The notes under the pieces are model-generated. The model had not been told where the DNA came from. It was given only the letters and a program-made list of their open reading frames with translations, and searched no databases. 64,000 nt of DNA from Bin5 sp009843665 (GTDB taxonomy: Bacteria > Chloroflexota > Anaerolineae > Caldilineales > Caldilineaceae), in NCBI GenBank assembly GCA_965220285.1, contig OZ244818.1, positions 2,294,001 to 2,358,000 on the forward strand, in the 5' to 3' direction. Position numbers and translations under genes: made by a program. Numbering within the stretch: position 1 is the first letter of the stretch; every line of letters begins with the position of its first letter. Shown in pieces: positions 26,518-35,273 of this stretch.

Positions 26518-27327
26518 CTACTGGCCGCTGAATTCGAGGTATTCACCGGGAATGCGCGAGCGCGAGTACTCCCGGTTGGCGTCGCGGTTGGTAAGGACTT
26601 CGGGAATTTCGCCCTCCCAGTAGGCAGGGGGCTTGTCCCAGACGTCGTCGCGGCGGCGGTGCCAGGCGAGGATGAGCGTGCGGCGCTCGTCGGTCAGGTT
26701 GCGGCGCGCTGAGTGCAGCAGACGGGCGTCCGCCAGCACAAAGGAACGGGCGCGCACGCAGACGTCGACCTGGTCGGGGTGATCGCCGAACATAACGGGG
26801 TGATCCTCTTCGATGTAGCGCGCGCCCTGTTCGTGAGCGGGCACCAGCTCATCATGCAGCAGAATACGCTTGCGGTGCGTGCCGGGGATGACCTTGAGAC
26901 AGCCGTTCTCGACGCTGGTGTCACTCAGATAGTAGGAGACGAAAATCTGCTGGGGCCAGGGCGTGACGCTGATCGGGTCCTCCCAGCTCCCCCAGTCCTG
27001 GTGCCAGTAGAGCGCCGGTTCGCCCGGGTCTTTGGTCAGGATGATGATGCCGCCGGTGCTCTCGAAATCGCCGAATCCCATATCTTCGAGCGCCTGCCGC
27101 GCCGGCTGCCATTCCAGAAGTCTCCTGATGACGTCGTTCTCCTCACCGTGTACATTGACGTGCTGGCCCTGGTACCTGACGTCGGGTGGGGGCACGTGTT
27201 CGGCGATGAGGCGCTCGGACTCTTCCCGCAGCTCCTGCAGGAACTCCTCGGTGAGGATATCGTCAACGAAGCAAAATCCATCCTGCAGCATCTGTTCCCG
27301 TTTTACCAGGGCGATTTCAGGTTGCAT
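26518..27327 (-). CDS. Phytanoyl-CoA dioxygenase (PhyH) family oxygenase
   Basis: 269 residues. The Fe(II) ligands are H-x-D in YWHQDWGSW and the His of RLLHSARRN; the 2-oxoglutarate-binding Arg follows in TDERRTLIL. GCLKVIPGTHRKR is the conserved loop. An ectoine-hydroxylase-like arrangement is possible, but the substrate is not determinable. It starts 34 bases after the stop of the next PhyH gene upstream (27361-28191) on the same strand, so the two are probably co-transcribed with the DegT aminotransferase. Confidence 0.9.
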   Translation of the reverse strand: MQPEIALVKREQMLQDGFCFVDDILTEEFLQELREESERLIAEHVPPPDVRYQGQHVNVHGEENDVIRRLLEWQPARQALEDMGFGDFESTGGIIILTKDPGEPALYWHQDWGSWEDPISVTPWPQQIFVSYYLSDTSVENGCLKVIPGTHRKRILLHDELVPAHEQGARYIEEDHPVMFGDHPDQVDVCVRARSFVLADARLLHSARRNLTDERRTLILAWHRRRDDVWDKPPAYWEGEIPEVLTNRDANREYSRSRIPGEYLEFSGQ

Positions 27328-27360
27328 GGTTTCCTCCAGACATGCAGTAACCGGCGACGG

Positions 27361-28191
27361 TTATAGCCGCTCCGGATCGAGCGCGCCGTCGCCGAAGATC
27401 AGCGAATACTCATGGTTGTGGGTGTCGACGGTGGCAGAATCCATGTAACAGACGCTGAAAGCGCGGCGGGCAATGGAGGTACTGTTAACGCCGGAGCTGT
27501 GCGGCAGATAGTTGTGCAGCAGCACCGCTTCGCCGGCCTCCATTTCGAGCGGGACCGTCTCGGCTTCCGCCACCAGAGCATGGGCTTGCTCGTCGGTCAT
27601 AAAGCCAGAGACATGAGAGGGATTGATCAGGGTGTGATGGCGGCGGGGAGCGATATGGACGCAGCCGTTGGCGACGGTGGCCGGGTCGAGCGCGGTCCAG
27701 ATGGTGATCAGGGGATCGCGGTCGAAAAAGGTCCAGCGGTCCTGGTGCCAGACGAGGTGGGTGCCGCCGACGGACTGCCCCGCTTGCCCGTCGCCGTCCG
27801 CGGGGTCGGCGGCGGGCTTGTTCATGAACATGGCGCGCATACAGGCGACCGGCGTGTCTGCGCCGTATACCATGCAGCAGATGTGGCGGAAGAGCGGCTT
27901 CTGCATATAGCGCAGGAAGAGCGGGTCGAACTCGAGGTCCTGGATTTTGCGATAGTGCAGCGTGGCGCCTTTGTGCCCTTTTCCCCCAGGGCCGGGTGCA
28001 TCGGTCTTGCCGGGGATGCGGTCCAGCTGCATCATCATGCGGCTGTAGTCGACCGGCGCGGTGCCGAGCATGATTTCGTCCATGCGCTGCTGTATCGCCG
28101 CCAGTTCATCGCCGGTCATACAGTGCCCAAGGCGCAGGTAGCCTTCCCGTTCGAATTTCTGCCACTGGGCGTGGCTCAGTTCTTCCAGCAT
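27361..28191 (-). CDS. Phytanoyl-CoA dioxygenase (PhyH) family oxygenase
   Basis: 276 residues. Iron ligands: HQD in LVWHQDRWTF and a distal His in LLHNYLPHSSG; Arg in SIARRAFSV. The N-terminus WQKFEREGYLRLGHCMTGDEL and the loop GCVHIAPRRHHTL are typical. An unusually long insertion (about residues 120-160, MFMNKPAADPADGDGQAG) lies before the HQD motif. It is encoded between the DegT aminotransferase (67 bases upstream) and the second PhyH gene (34 bases downstream), suggesting a three-gene transcript whose product may be a hydroxylated amino sugar or amino acid; that role is inference. Confidence 0.9.
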   Translation of the reverse strand: MLEELSHAQWQKFEREGYLRLGHCMTGDELAAIQQRMDEIMLGTAPVDYSRMMMQLDRIPGKTDAPGPGGKGHKGATLHYRKIQDLEFDPLFLRYMQKPLFRHICCMVYGADTPVACMRAMFMNKPAADPADGDGQAGQSVGGTHLVWHQDRWTFFDRDPLITIWTALDPATVANGCVHIAPRRHHTLINPSHVSGFMTDEQAHALVAEAETVPLEMEAGEAVLLHNYLPHSSGVNSTSIARRAFSVCYMDSATVDTHNHEYSLIFGDGALDPERL

Positions 28192-28258
28192 TGAAATTTC
28201 TCCAGTTTCAGCGCGCGCATACGTCGCCGGGGTTGTGCTTGACCTCCGAGACCGTACG

Positions 28259-29542
28259 CTAGTCGACCTGGTAGCCTTCCAGGTCGCCGATATTGTCGAC
28301 CACCTTGGTCACGGCGTCCAGGAACTGCTCCATCTGGTCGGGGCCGTTGGGGGCGGAGAGGTGCGGCTGCAGGAAGTTGAATTCCTGGTCGACCAGTTTT
28401 TCGGTGACGGGCAGCGAGCCGATCGAGTAGTCGGCCTCGCCGGTGTAATGGGGGCACTGGAAGGGGCAGCCGTGCCCGTACACGTTCTTCTCCTGGAAGA
28501 GGGGGCGATGATGGATCGGCCCGGAAGGCATCGGCTTGCCGCCGGGATGGAAGAGGAAGTTGGCGCTGTTGACGTAGGTGAGGGCGGTTACGCCTTCGGC
28601 GTTGATCGCCTTGACGAAGACCTCCCTGGGCACGCCCAGCTCTTCTTCGTTATAGAGGCTGGAATACATGTGGTAGACGTGCTTGACCCCGGGCTCGACA
28701 TGGGGCGGTGTGATCCCCTTGACCTTGCTCAGCTCCTGGGTGAGAAGATCGCAGTTGGCGATACGGGCATCGTTGGCCTCCTCGAAGGTCTCCAGCGCCT
28801 CGTATGCCACCGTCATGGCGTAGCGGTCGATGCGGTGGTTGTCGCCGTAACCGCCGGTCGACGCGTACTTGAGCAGATCGGAGTTGGTGAGGATCTTGGA
28901 GAGCGTCGAGGGATGCTGCCCGCCCAGGGCGCCGAGCTCGTAGTATTCACGGCTGTTGGTCGTCATCACCCCGCCGCTGGTGGCGGCGATCGGCTTGCCG
29001 GCAAAGCTGAAGCAGGTGATGTCGGCAATGCCGCCGACGATCTCGCCGTCGACGTAGGCGCCGGTGGCCTGGGCTGAGTCTTCGATGAGGACGATATCGT
29101 GTTCGCGGGCGATGGCGAGCAGCTCTTTGAGGTGGGCGGGATGGCCGTAGAGGTCGACGGCGATGATGGCCTTGGTACGGTGGGTGATCTTGCGGCGCAC
29201 GTCCTCCGGGTCGAGGGTGTATGTTTTGGGATCGACGTCGGCGAAGATGGGGACGGCGTTGTTGTGCATGATGCAGCTTACGCTGGCGATCCAGGTGAAG
29301 GAGGGGACGATGACTTCGTCACCGGGGCCGGCCTGGGCGGCGACGAGGGCGGAGTTGAGGGCGACCTGGCCGGAGGAGACGGGCAGGGCGTATTCGACCT
29401 GCATCTTTGCGGCGAAGGCCTCGGAGAACTCGTCCCAGTCGGCGGCCTTGCCGCTTTCCCACATGGGTGAACGGTGGTGGCCGCCGGAATGTGGCTCGGT
29501 GGTGACGGCCTTCTCGCCGCCGAGTAGGGCTAACTTGCTCAT
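28259..29542 (-). CDS. DegT/DnrJ/EryC1/StrS family PLP-dependent aminotransferase
   Basis: 427 residues from ATG 29542 (GGAGTTGCACGATG); the open frame extends upstream without a better start. PLP-fold landmarks: PSFTWIASVSCIMHNNAVPIFADVD, IIAVDLYGHPA, IEDSAQATGA and the lysine-bearing CFSFAGKPIAATSGGV. These enzymes transaminate keto-sugars or make related amino-cyclitols. No sugar-nucleotide genes are nearby, and the downstream partners are two PhyH oxygenases, so a catabolic or small-molecule role is equally possible. It would be the first gene of this minus-strand unit. Confidence 0.9.
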   Translation of the reverse strand: MSKLALLGGEKAVTTEPHSGGHHRSPMWESGKAADWDEFSEAFAAKMQVEYALPVSSGQVALNSALVAAQAGPGDEVIVPSFTWIASVSCIMHNNAVPIFADVDPKTYTLDPEDVRRKITHRTKAIIAVDLYGHPAHLKELLAIAREHDIVLIEDSAQATGAYVDGEIVGGIADITCFSFAGKPIAATSGGVMTTNSREYYELGALGGQHPSTLSKILTNSDLLKYASTGGYGDNHRIDRYAMTVAYEALETFEEANDARIANCDLLTQELSKVKGITPPHVEPGVKHVYHMYSSLYNEEELGVPREVFVKAINAEGVTALTYVNSANFLFHPGGKPMPSGPIHHRPLFQEKNVYGHGCPFQCPHYTGEADYSIGSLPVTEKLVDQEFNFLQPHLSAPNGPDQMEQFLDAVTKVVDNIGDLEGYQVD

Positions 29543-29773
29543 CGTGCAACTCCTGACTGGATTGGTTCGCGGCTCGCGGCAAGTACAGTCTGCAATGCAC
29601 TGACCGCGGTACCACTGCGGTTGGACAGGGTATGGCGCAACGATCTCTATACTCAGACCTTTGCAAAGACCCGGAATCCGGGGACGCAAAGGTGATCATC
29701 ATTTGGTGGGCGTGCCGCCAATCATAGCATACGGAGTTGGCAAGTCAATATCGAAAATGAAAAGGACCACAGA

Positions 29774-29802
29774 TAGACATTGCATACCATTCTTGTTATA
29801 CT
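29774..29802 (+). promoter_or_regulatory. Predicted sigma-70-type promoter of the sugar importer operon
   Basis: TAGACA (29774-29779, 5 of 6) and TATACT (29797-29802, 5 of 6) are separated by 17 bases in the 575-base gap between the divergent DegT and binding-protein genes. It points at the + strand gene at 30119 and would leave a leader of about 310 bases, long enough for additional control. The leader contains an AT-rich stretch near 29920-29935 and a GTAAAGGAGGAC site near 29955 not followed by a start. Confidence 0.45.
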
Positions 29803-30118
29803 TGCCTGAATTCTCCCGGGGATACACTGGACGGATATACGCGGCGCGAGCAACAGCTAGAGTCTCCTTGCAGGCCGAAGCCGCATAGGCCTGACGGTGT
29901 GTGCCTGTACAGGGTAAAGAGAATTTATAAGGCCCACAGCCATTTCTTACTCGTAAAGGAGGACCGCTTCCAGCAGGAAACCGACAGTTCCTCCGATTCA
30001 CCACGGTCATAAGACAATTGGCTGCGGGCCTCACCGTTGATGGTCGCACAGATGACCGAATCCATGCCGGGTAAGACCGGAATTCCTATTTCACAACTCT
30101 ACAGAAAGGAAAGGAACA

Positions 30119-31609
30119 ATGACAGACCGTGCACTTTCTCGACGCGCATTCCTGAAGACTGCTGGTGTCGCCACTGCGGCCGTGGGGCTGGCTGCCTGCC
30201 AGGCGCCGATGGCGCCGGCCGGCGACGGTGAAGCCGCGATGGGCGAGGTCAAGGAGCTGGTCACCTACTGGGGCTCCTGGACGCCGACGCAGAGCATGGA
30301 GCGCACCGAAGACAACCCGCTGCCGCACAACAAGATCCTTGAAGTGCTGGACGGGTACACGGCGGAACACCCCGACGTGAGCATCGAGTGGATCCGCATC
30401 CCGCAAGGTATCAGCAGCCGTGAATGGACGATTGCGCAGCAGACGGCCGGCACCATTCCGCACATCGTCACCCACGCGCACTGGCACATCAAGGATGACC
30501 TGGACAAGGGCTGGTGGACCGAGTTGACCCCCTACTTCAACCAGCCGAACCCCTATATCCCGGCGGGCGATCCCGGCAGCGCAAAGTGGCTGGACCAGTT
30601 CTTCCCGATTCCGACCGGCGAGACGCTGATGCGGGACGGCTACTACAACATGGTGTTCGGCCTCGTCACCACCTTCTTCTACTACAACGTCGACTGGTTC
30701 AACGACCTGGGCCTAGAATCGCCCCAGAACTACGCCGACTTCCTCGACATCTGCCAGGCCTTCCGCGACATAGACGTGGACGCGTACGGCGGCTGGACCG
30801 GTCCGGTCTCGGATACCGACCACTGGTACCGCCTGCAGATGGGTGGCATGCTCATGGCCGGGGAGGTCGAACCGTTGGTCAACCCCGACCGCGGCACGGC
30901 CACCTATGAAGAGGTCGCCTGCGCCATCGAGAACGGCATCTACCATGCACATCTGCCGCAGTACCGCGAGTGGATGGAACTGTGGAAGCTGAACGTACCT
31001 TTCCGACCGGCGGACTGGACGACGCGGGCCACGGACACGCACACGCGCTTCCTGAACAAGGTGGAGCCGATCATGGAGAACGGCACCTGGTCGTTCCCGC
31101 GCTTGCTGCACGACCCGCTGGTCGACTTCGAGTGGAGCACCTTCTTTGCGCCCCTCCTGACCAAGGAGAGCAGTGACCTGGTCACCGATCCGCCGACGCC
31201 GGCATGGCCGATTGGCGGCCCCGTGGGCGACCAGATCGCGATTACCACCCGTTCCGAGAAGGACGGCGTGATCGATGCGGCCGTCGACTTGATGCGCTGG
31301 ATTTCGGTGCCGGACAATCTGCACACGATCCAGTCGGAGATCGGCACGCTGATGCCGAACGTGAAGAACGTACCGGTCGACCCGCGCTTCGAGGAGCCGT
31401 TTGCGTTGCTGACCGAGCAGATCGGTGAGACGCAGATGTTCGTCTACGAAGAGGTCAAGCTGGACGCGGAGGCGGCCGAGCCGATCGGCCAGGCCTGGCG
31501 CTCCTACATGCTCGACCAGATGGACCTGGACACCGCGCTGAACATCATCCAGGAGTCCTTCGACGCCTACGCCGACCGCTACATCGAGCGAGAAGGGCTG
31601 ACTTGCTGA
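30119..31609 (+). CDS. Carbohydrate ABC transporter substrate-binding lipoprotein (family 1)
   Basis: 496 residues from ATG 30119, with GAAAGGAAAGGAAC upstream. Tat motif SRRAFLKTAG, then AAVGLAACQ as lipobox, so exported folded and lipid-anchored. The mature part has the family-1 fold (UgpB/MalE-like): LVTYWGSWTP, NKILEVLDGYTAEHPDVSIEWI, and a C-terminal helix set (RYIEREG). It precedes a PhyH gene and two MalFG-type permeases on the same strand. A strong hairpin (31637-31668) follows its stop. No MsmK/UgpC-type ATPase is present; such importers often share a genome-wide ATPase. Confidence 0.92.
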   Translation: MTDRALSRRAFLKTAGVATAAVGLAACQAPMAPAGDGEAAMGEVKELVTYWGSWTPTQSMERTEDNPLPHNKILEVLDGYTAEHPDVSIEWIRIPQGISSREWTIAQQTAGTIPHIVTHAHWHIKDDLDKGWWTELTPYFNQPNPYIPAGDPGSAKWLDQFFPIPTGETLMRDGYYNMVFGLVTTFFYYNVDWFNDLGLESPQNYADFLDICQAFRDIDVDAYGGWTGPVSDTDHWYRLQMGGMLMAGEVEPLVNPDRGTATYEEVACAIENGIYHAHLPQYREWMELWKLNVPFRPADWTTRATDTHTRFLNKVEPIMENGTWSFPRLLHDPLVDFEWSTFFAPLLTKESSDLVTDPPTPAWPIGGPVGDQIAITTRSEKDGVIDAAVDLMRWISVPDNLHTIQSEIGTLMPNVKNVPVDPRFEEPFALLTEQIGETQMFVYEEVKLDAEAAEPIGQAWRSYMLDQMDLDTALNIIQESFDAYADRYIEREGLTC

Positions 31610-31636
31610 TAGTGAGTAGAGAGTGAATAGGAGTGG

Positions 31637-31675
31637 GGAGTGAGAGGCAGTTACATACCTCTCACTCCTTTGTTC
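31637..31675 (+). terminator. Terminator-like hairpin after the sugar-binding protein gene
   Basis: GGAGTGAGAGG (31637-31647) and CCTCTCACTCC (31658-31668) form a perfect 11-bp stem with a 10-base loop, followed by TTTGTTCC. It starts 28 bases after the stop and 24 bases before the next start, so it may act as a partial terminator that lowers expression of the PhyH and permease genes relative to the binding protein. Confidence 0.6.
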
Positions 31676-31692
31676 CTCTTTGAGGCGCTTTG

Positions 31693-32499
31693 ATGAACAC
31701 CGCACTTTCCGCTCGACAGGTCGAATTCTACCAGGAGAACGGCTACCTGGTCGTTGATGCCCTGTTGGACGGGGAGGAGTTGGAGAGATGGCGCATCACG
31801 CTGGCTGAGGGCATGGCGCGCCACTTCAGGATCAACGGGCGCCACAACCAGGGACGCGACGACCACTATGAAGGCGTCTTCGTACAGTGCGTGAACCTGT
31901 GGAAGACGAGCGAGGAGATCAAGGCGCTGGTGACGGACCGGCGGCTGGGGCGGCTGGCCGCAGAGTTGACCGGCGTGGACGGCATCCGCCTGTACCACGA
32001 CCATGCACTGGTGAAGGAGCCCTGGGCGCACCCGACCAACTGGCACGTGGACAACGCGATGGACCCCTTCCATTCGCGGCAGTCGATCATGTTGTGGGTG
32101 GCGCTCGACGACGCCACGCTGCAGAACGGCTGCATGTACTTTCTGCCGGGCACGCATAAGAGCAGCCGCTTCGATGTGACCGGCAACCTGAACGAGGCGA
32201 AAATCGACGGCCTGCTGGAAGCATATCCCGAGTGGAGGGAGATCGAGCCGGCCGCGGTGGAGGTGAAGGCGGGGGACGGCGTCTTCATCAATGGGATGAT
32301 CGCCCATGCTGCAGGTCCGAACATGACGACCCGTCCACGGCGGGCGCTGTCGATGCTGTTCATGCCCGAAGGCGCAGTCTACAACGGCCGGCCGGCTGCG
32401 CTGCCGGCGGAGGTGGCCGAGCGGCTGCGCGTGGGGGACGCAATTGCAGACGACGAACATCTGCCTTTGATCTATTCGATTGGCTCGTTCGACGCTTAG
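31693..32499 (+). CDS. Phytanoyl-CoA dioxygenase (PhyH) family oxygenase
   Basis: 268 residues from ATG 31693 (a TTG one codon earlier is in frame but less likely). Iron ligands: H-x-D in NWHVDNAMD and the distal His in GMIAHAAGPN; Arg in TRPRRALSM. The conserved loop GCMYFLPGTHKSS is present. It is the only PhyH gene in the window sitting inside an importer operon, between the sugar-binding protein and the permeases. This supports a role in oxidising the imported compound, though this is inference. Confidence 0.9.
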   Translation: MNTALSARQVEFYQENGYLVVDALLDGEELERWRITLAEGMARHFRINGRHNQGRDDHYEGVFVQCVNLWKTSEEIKALVTDRRLGRLAAELTGVDGIRLYHDHALVKEPWAHPTNWHVDNAMDPFHSRQSIMLWVALDDATLQNGCMYFLPGTHKSSRFDVTGNLNEAKIDGLLEAYPEWREIEPAAVEVKAGDGVFINGMIAHAAGPNMTTRPRRALSMLFMPEGAVYNGRPAALPAEVAERLRVGDAIADDEHLPLIYSIGSFDA

Positions 32500-32580
32500 A
32501 TGGAGTGAGCAAAGAAGAGTGAGTCTGGCCGTCGTCAGTTGAATGAAAACAGCTCTCACTCCTCAAATAAGGATACGCTG

Positions 32581-33540
32581 ATGGCTGTAAAAGAGATGCC
32601 CGCCCTGCCCGATGCCGCGGCCCAGGCCGTGGACGTACAGGAACGCAAAAAGCCGCTCGGAAGACGTATCTACGAAGGGCGCGTCGCTTACACGATGCTC
32701 GCCCCCACCTTCGTCTTTCTCCTGATCTTCATGTACTACCCCGCTCTGTTAGGGCTGTACCGGTCGGCGTTCAAGTGGGCACCCGGCTTGGACTCGGATT
32801 TTGTGGGCTTGGGTAACTTCGTCCAACTCTTCACCAAAGACCGCGTATTTCTGAACTCGATGGACCACATGTTGCAGCTGGCGGCCTGGTATGTGGTGTC
32901 GACGGTGGGTGTTTCGTTGTTCATTGCGGTGCTGATACACCGACTGCGGGGCGGAAGGGCGCAATATACGTTCCGGTTGGGGATGATTCTGCCGGTGGTC
33001 ATTCCCGCGATCGTGCCGTTGATGCTGTGGAAGTTCATCTATGACGTGAAGGTAGGGCCGCTGAACCTGTTTTTGACGTGGATAGGACTGGAGTCGTGGA
33101 CGCGGGCGTGGTTGTCGGACCCGAATGTGGCGCTGTACGCGGTGATGCTGCGCAATTTTCCGTGGGTGGACGGGGTGGCCATCCTGATTCTGCTGGCGGG
33201 CCTGCAGGCGATCCCCTACGAGATCGTGGAAAGCGCGATGATCGACGGCGCTACAGAGATGCGGCGCTTCTGGTCGATCGAGCTGCCGCTGATCGCTGGA
33301 CAGATCAAGCTGATTTCGGTGCTGACGATCATGTGGGGTGTGCAGGAGTTCACGGCGGTGTTCGCGATGACACAGGGCGGGCCGATCAACAGTACGATGG
33401 TGCCGGGAATGTGGATGTTCTGGAACGCCTTCCGCATCAACAAGATGGGCTACGCTTCTGCCATCGGTGTTGTCTTGTTCCTTCTCACCCTTTTGCTGAC
33501 GCTGATCAATATGAAGTACATTACGACTGAAGAGTATTAA
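32581..33540 (+). CDS. Carbohydrate ABC transporter permease (MalF/UgpA type)
   Basis: 319 residues from ATG 32581, preceded by AAGGATACGCTG; the longer frame upstream lacks a site. An N-terminal cytoplasmic tail of about 40 residues precedes six helices (MLAPTFVFLLIFMYYPALLGLYRS is the first). The EAA loop is VESAMIDGATEMRRFWSIELPLI, the binding surface for the ATPase. Gene order binding protein, (PhyH), MalF, MalG is standard apart from the PhyH insert. The following 100-base gap has four T-rich heptamers. Confidence 0.92.
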   Translation: MAVKEMPALPDAAAQAVDVQERKKPLGRRIYEGRVAYTMLAPTFVFLLIFMYYPALLGLYRSAFKWAPGLDSDFVGLGNFVQLFTKDRVFLNSMDHMLQLAAWYVVSTVGVSLFIAVLIHRLRGGRAQYTFRLGMILPVVIPAIVPLMLWKFIYDVKVGPLNLFLTWIGLESWTRAWLSDPNVALYAVMLRNFPWVDGVAILILLAGLQAIPYEIVESAMIDGATEMRRFWSIELPLIAGQIKLISVLTIMWGVQEFTAVFAMTQGGPINSTMVPGMWMFWNAFRINKMGYASAIGVVLFLLTLLLTLINMKYITTEEY

Positions 33541-33544
33541 GGGC

Positions 33545-33576
33545 AGTTTTTAGTTTTCAGTTTCTAGTTTTTGGTG
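33545..33576. repeat. AGTnnnn heptamer repeat, T-rich, 4 units
   Basis: AGTTTTT, AGTTTTC, AGTTTCT and AGTTTTT run in phase directly after the MalF-type stop codon. Confidence 0.75.
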
Positions 33577-33641
33577 ACGCCTGCTGGTGTGGGAAGAGAA
33601 CAAAAAACGAGAGACGATAGACTGCGGTTGGGGGTTAGGGC

Positions 33642-34520
33642 ATGAGTGTGGCGGGGACGGAGACTAGAGGGCAATACAGGCGGACCAGGGGTGAGCAGGT
33701 GGGCGTGTTCCTGCGCGGGGACTGGTGGCGTATCGTGTTATTGGGCCTGTTCCTGGTGGGAGGGATCGCGCCGCTGGTGATGGCCTTCCTGATTTCACTG
33801 AAGACGATCCCGCAGTTCGCCCGCCAGCCGTTTGCGTTGACTTTCCCTCTGCACTGGGAGAATTACGGGTTCGCCTTTGAAATCGTGCTGGAGTTCATCA
33901 GGAACAGTATTATCATTAGCGGCGTGACGGTGGTGGGCGTCCTGTTGCTGGCATCGCTGTCGGCATATGCGTTCGGAATTTTGGAGTTTCCGGGCCGGCA
34001 GACGCTGTTCTACCTGGTGCTGTCGCTGATGATGGTACCGTCGGCGATGACGCTGATTCCGTCGTTTGTGCTGGTGAAGGATCTTGGCCTGATGAATACG
34101 TATTGGGCGATGATTCTGCCGTGGATCGCGAGCGGGCAGGTTTTCGCCATGTTCATCCTGCGCACTTTTTTTGAAAGCCTGCCCAAGGAGCTGTTCGACG
34201 CGGCGCGCATTGACGGCGCCAGCGAGTGGCAGGGTTACTGGCGTATCGCTCTGCCTCTGAGCAAATCGATGCTGGGCGTGGCCGCGATTCTGAACATTCT
34301 GGGTACGTGGAACAATCTGATCTGGCCCTACCTGACCATCCAGAAGCAGGCGCTCCTCCCCCTGACACCCGGTCTGTGGGCCTACCAGACGGAGTACTTC
34401 ACCCGCTACGGGCTGACGATGGCGGGATTGTTGATCGGCTCGATCCCCTTGGTTCTCCTCTTTATCTTCACCAGTCGCTGGTTTGTGGCCGGACTGACTT
34501 CGGGCGCAATTAAGGTCTGA
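33642..34520 (+). CDS. Carbohydrate ABC transporter permease (MalG/UgpE type)
   Basis: 292 residues with six helices. The EAA loop FDAARIDGASEWQGYWRIALPL contacts the ATPase. The C-terminus SRWFVAGLTSGAIKV is the intact version of the family end, of which 17385-17508 is a relic. The ATG at 33642 is preceded by a G-rich GGGGGTTAGGG. It is the last gene of the importer operon; the next genes are an unrelated toxin-antitoxin-like pair. Confidence 0.92.
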   Translation: MSVAGTETRGQYRRTRGEQVGVFLRGDWWRIVLLGLFLVGGIAPLVMAFLISLKTIPQFARQPFALTFPLHWENYGFAFEIVLEFIRNSIIISGVTVVGVLLLASLSAYAFGILEFPGRQTLFYLVLSLMMVPSAMTLIPSFVLVKDLGLMNTYWAMILPWIASGQVFAMFILRTFFESLPKELFDAARIDGASEWQGYWRIALPLSKSMLGVAAILNILGTWNNLIWPYLTIQKQALLPLTPGLWAYQTEYFTRYGLTMAGLLIGSIPLVLLFIFTSRWFVAGLTSGAIKV

Positions 34521-34595
34521 TTTGCCCGGAGCGAAATTCCGACCGGCTTTGCCGCCTCACGCGTTCTGGCTTAGAATGAGCCGCACAGTGGAACG

Positions 34596-34657
34596 CCAGG
34601 TTCGTTATTCCTATGAACCTGACACCATTTCCACGAAGCACAGGATGGCGAACCTGG
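34596..34657. promoter_or_regulatory. Inverted repeat upstream of the Panacea antitoxin-like gene
   Basis: CCAGGTTCG (34596-34604) and CGAACCTGG (34649-34657) form perfect 9-bp arms 44 bases apart, ending 19 bases before the antitoxin start at 34677. Antitoxins often bind such repeats to repress their own operon. A 35-codon frame (34576-34683, starting MSRTVERQ) overlaps it and may be chance. Confidence 0.45.
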
Positions 34658-34676
34658 ATGAAAAGGGCATCCACGT

Positions 34677-35273
34677 ATGCTGACTGAAAAGCGGTCTACC
34701 GGTCGTGCACGCCGGCAGGTTACAGAGGAAGCAGTCCTGGAGAGCGAGGATCTCCAGATTCGCGTCGAAGAGGAACGCCCCGACGTGTTCAGACAGGTGA
34801 TCCTCTACGTTCTCGACAAGGTCGAGGGCAAACCGAACGTCGGCGAAGCCGTACTGCACCAACTCTTCTATTTCATCGACTTCGACTACTACGAGAAGTT
34901 CGAAGAGAACCTGACGGGTGAGACCTATATCAAGAACGGCTACGGTCCGACATCGGCCAATCTAACCCGGATTCTGCGCTGCATGGAAGAGGAAGGGGCG
35001 GTTCGGAAGACGGAGCAGGTCTACCACAACTACAGCCAGAACAGATACCTTACAGCCGAACGTTCTGACACCGATTTGTGGCGCACGCGTGACATCGAAC
35101 ACATCGATCAGGTGTTGGCCCGTTTCTCCGGCATGAGCGCTCCCGAGCTATCCGAGTATTCGCACAATGACATCCCCTGGAAATGTGCTCGCTACGGTAA
35201 ACCGATTCCTTACGAAACTGTTTTCTATCGCGATGACAGATACTCCGTAAGTGAATCGGACGTTGCACTATAA
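34677..35273 (+). CDS. Panacea/SocA-domain (DUF4065) antitoxin-like protein
   Basis: 198 residues. After a charged N-terminal tail of about 40 residues, the Panacea pattern is clear: VILYVLDKVEGKPNVGEAVLHQLFYFIDFDYYEKF, then LTGETYIKNGYGPTSANL and, near the end, ELSEYSHNDIPWK. Panacea proteins neutralise many unrelated toxins. The partner gene starts at 35251, overlapping the 3' end by 23 bases, as in true toxin-antitoxin pairs, but is interrupted by a stop codon. The antitoxin itself looks intact. Confidence 0.8.
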   Translation: MLTEKRSTGRARRQVTEEAVLESEDLQIRVEEERPDVFRQVILYVLDKVEGKPNVGEAVLHQLFYFIDFDYYEKFEENLTGETYIKNGYGPTSANLTRILRCMEEEGAVRKTEQVYHNYSQNRYLTAERSDTDLWRTRDIEHIDQVLARFSGMSAPELSEYSHNDIPWKCARYGKPIPYETVFYRDDRYSVSESDVAL

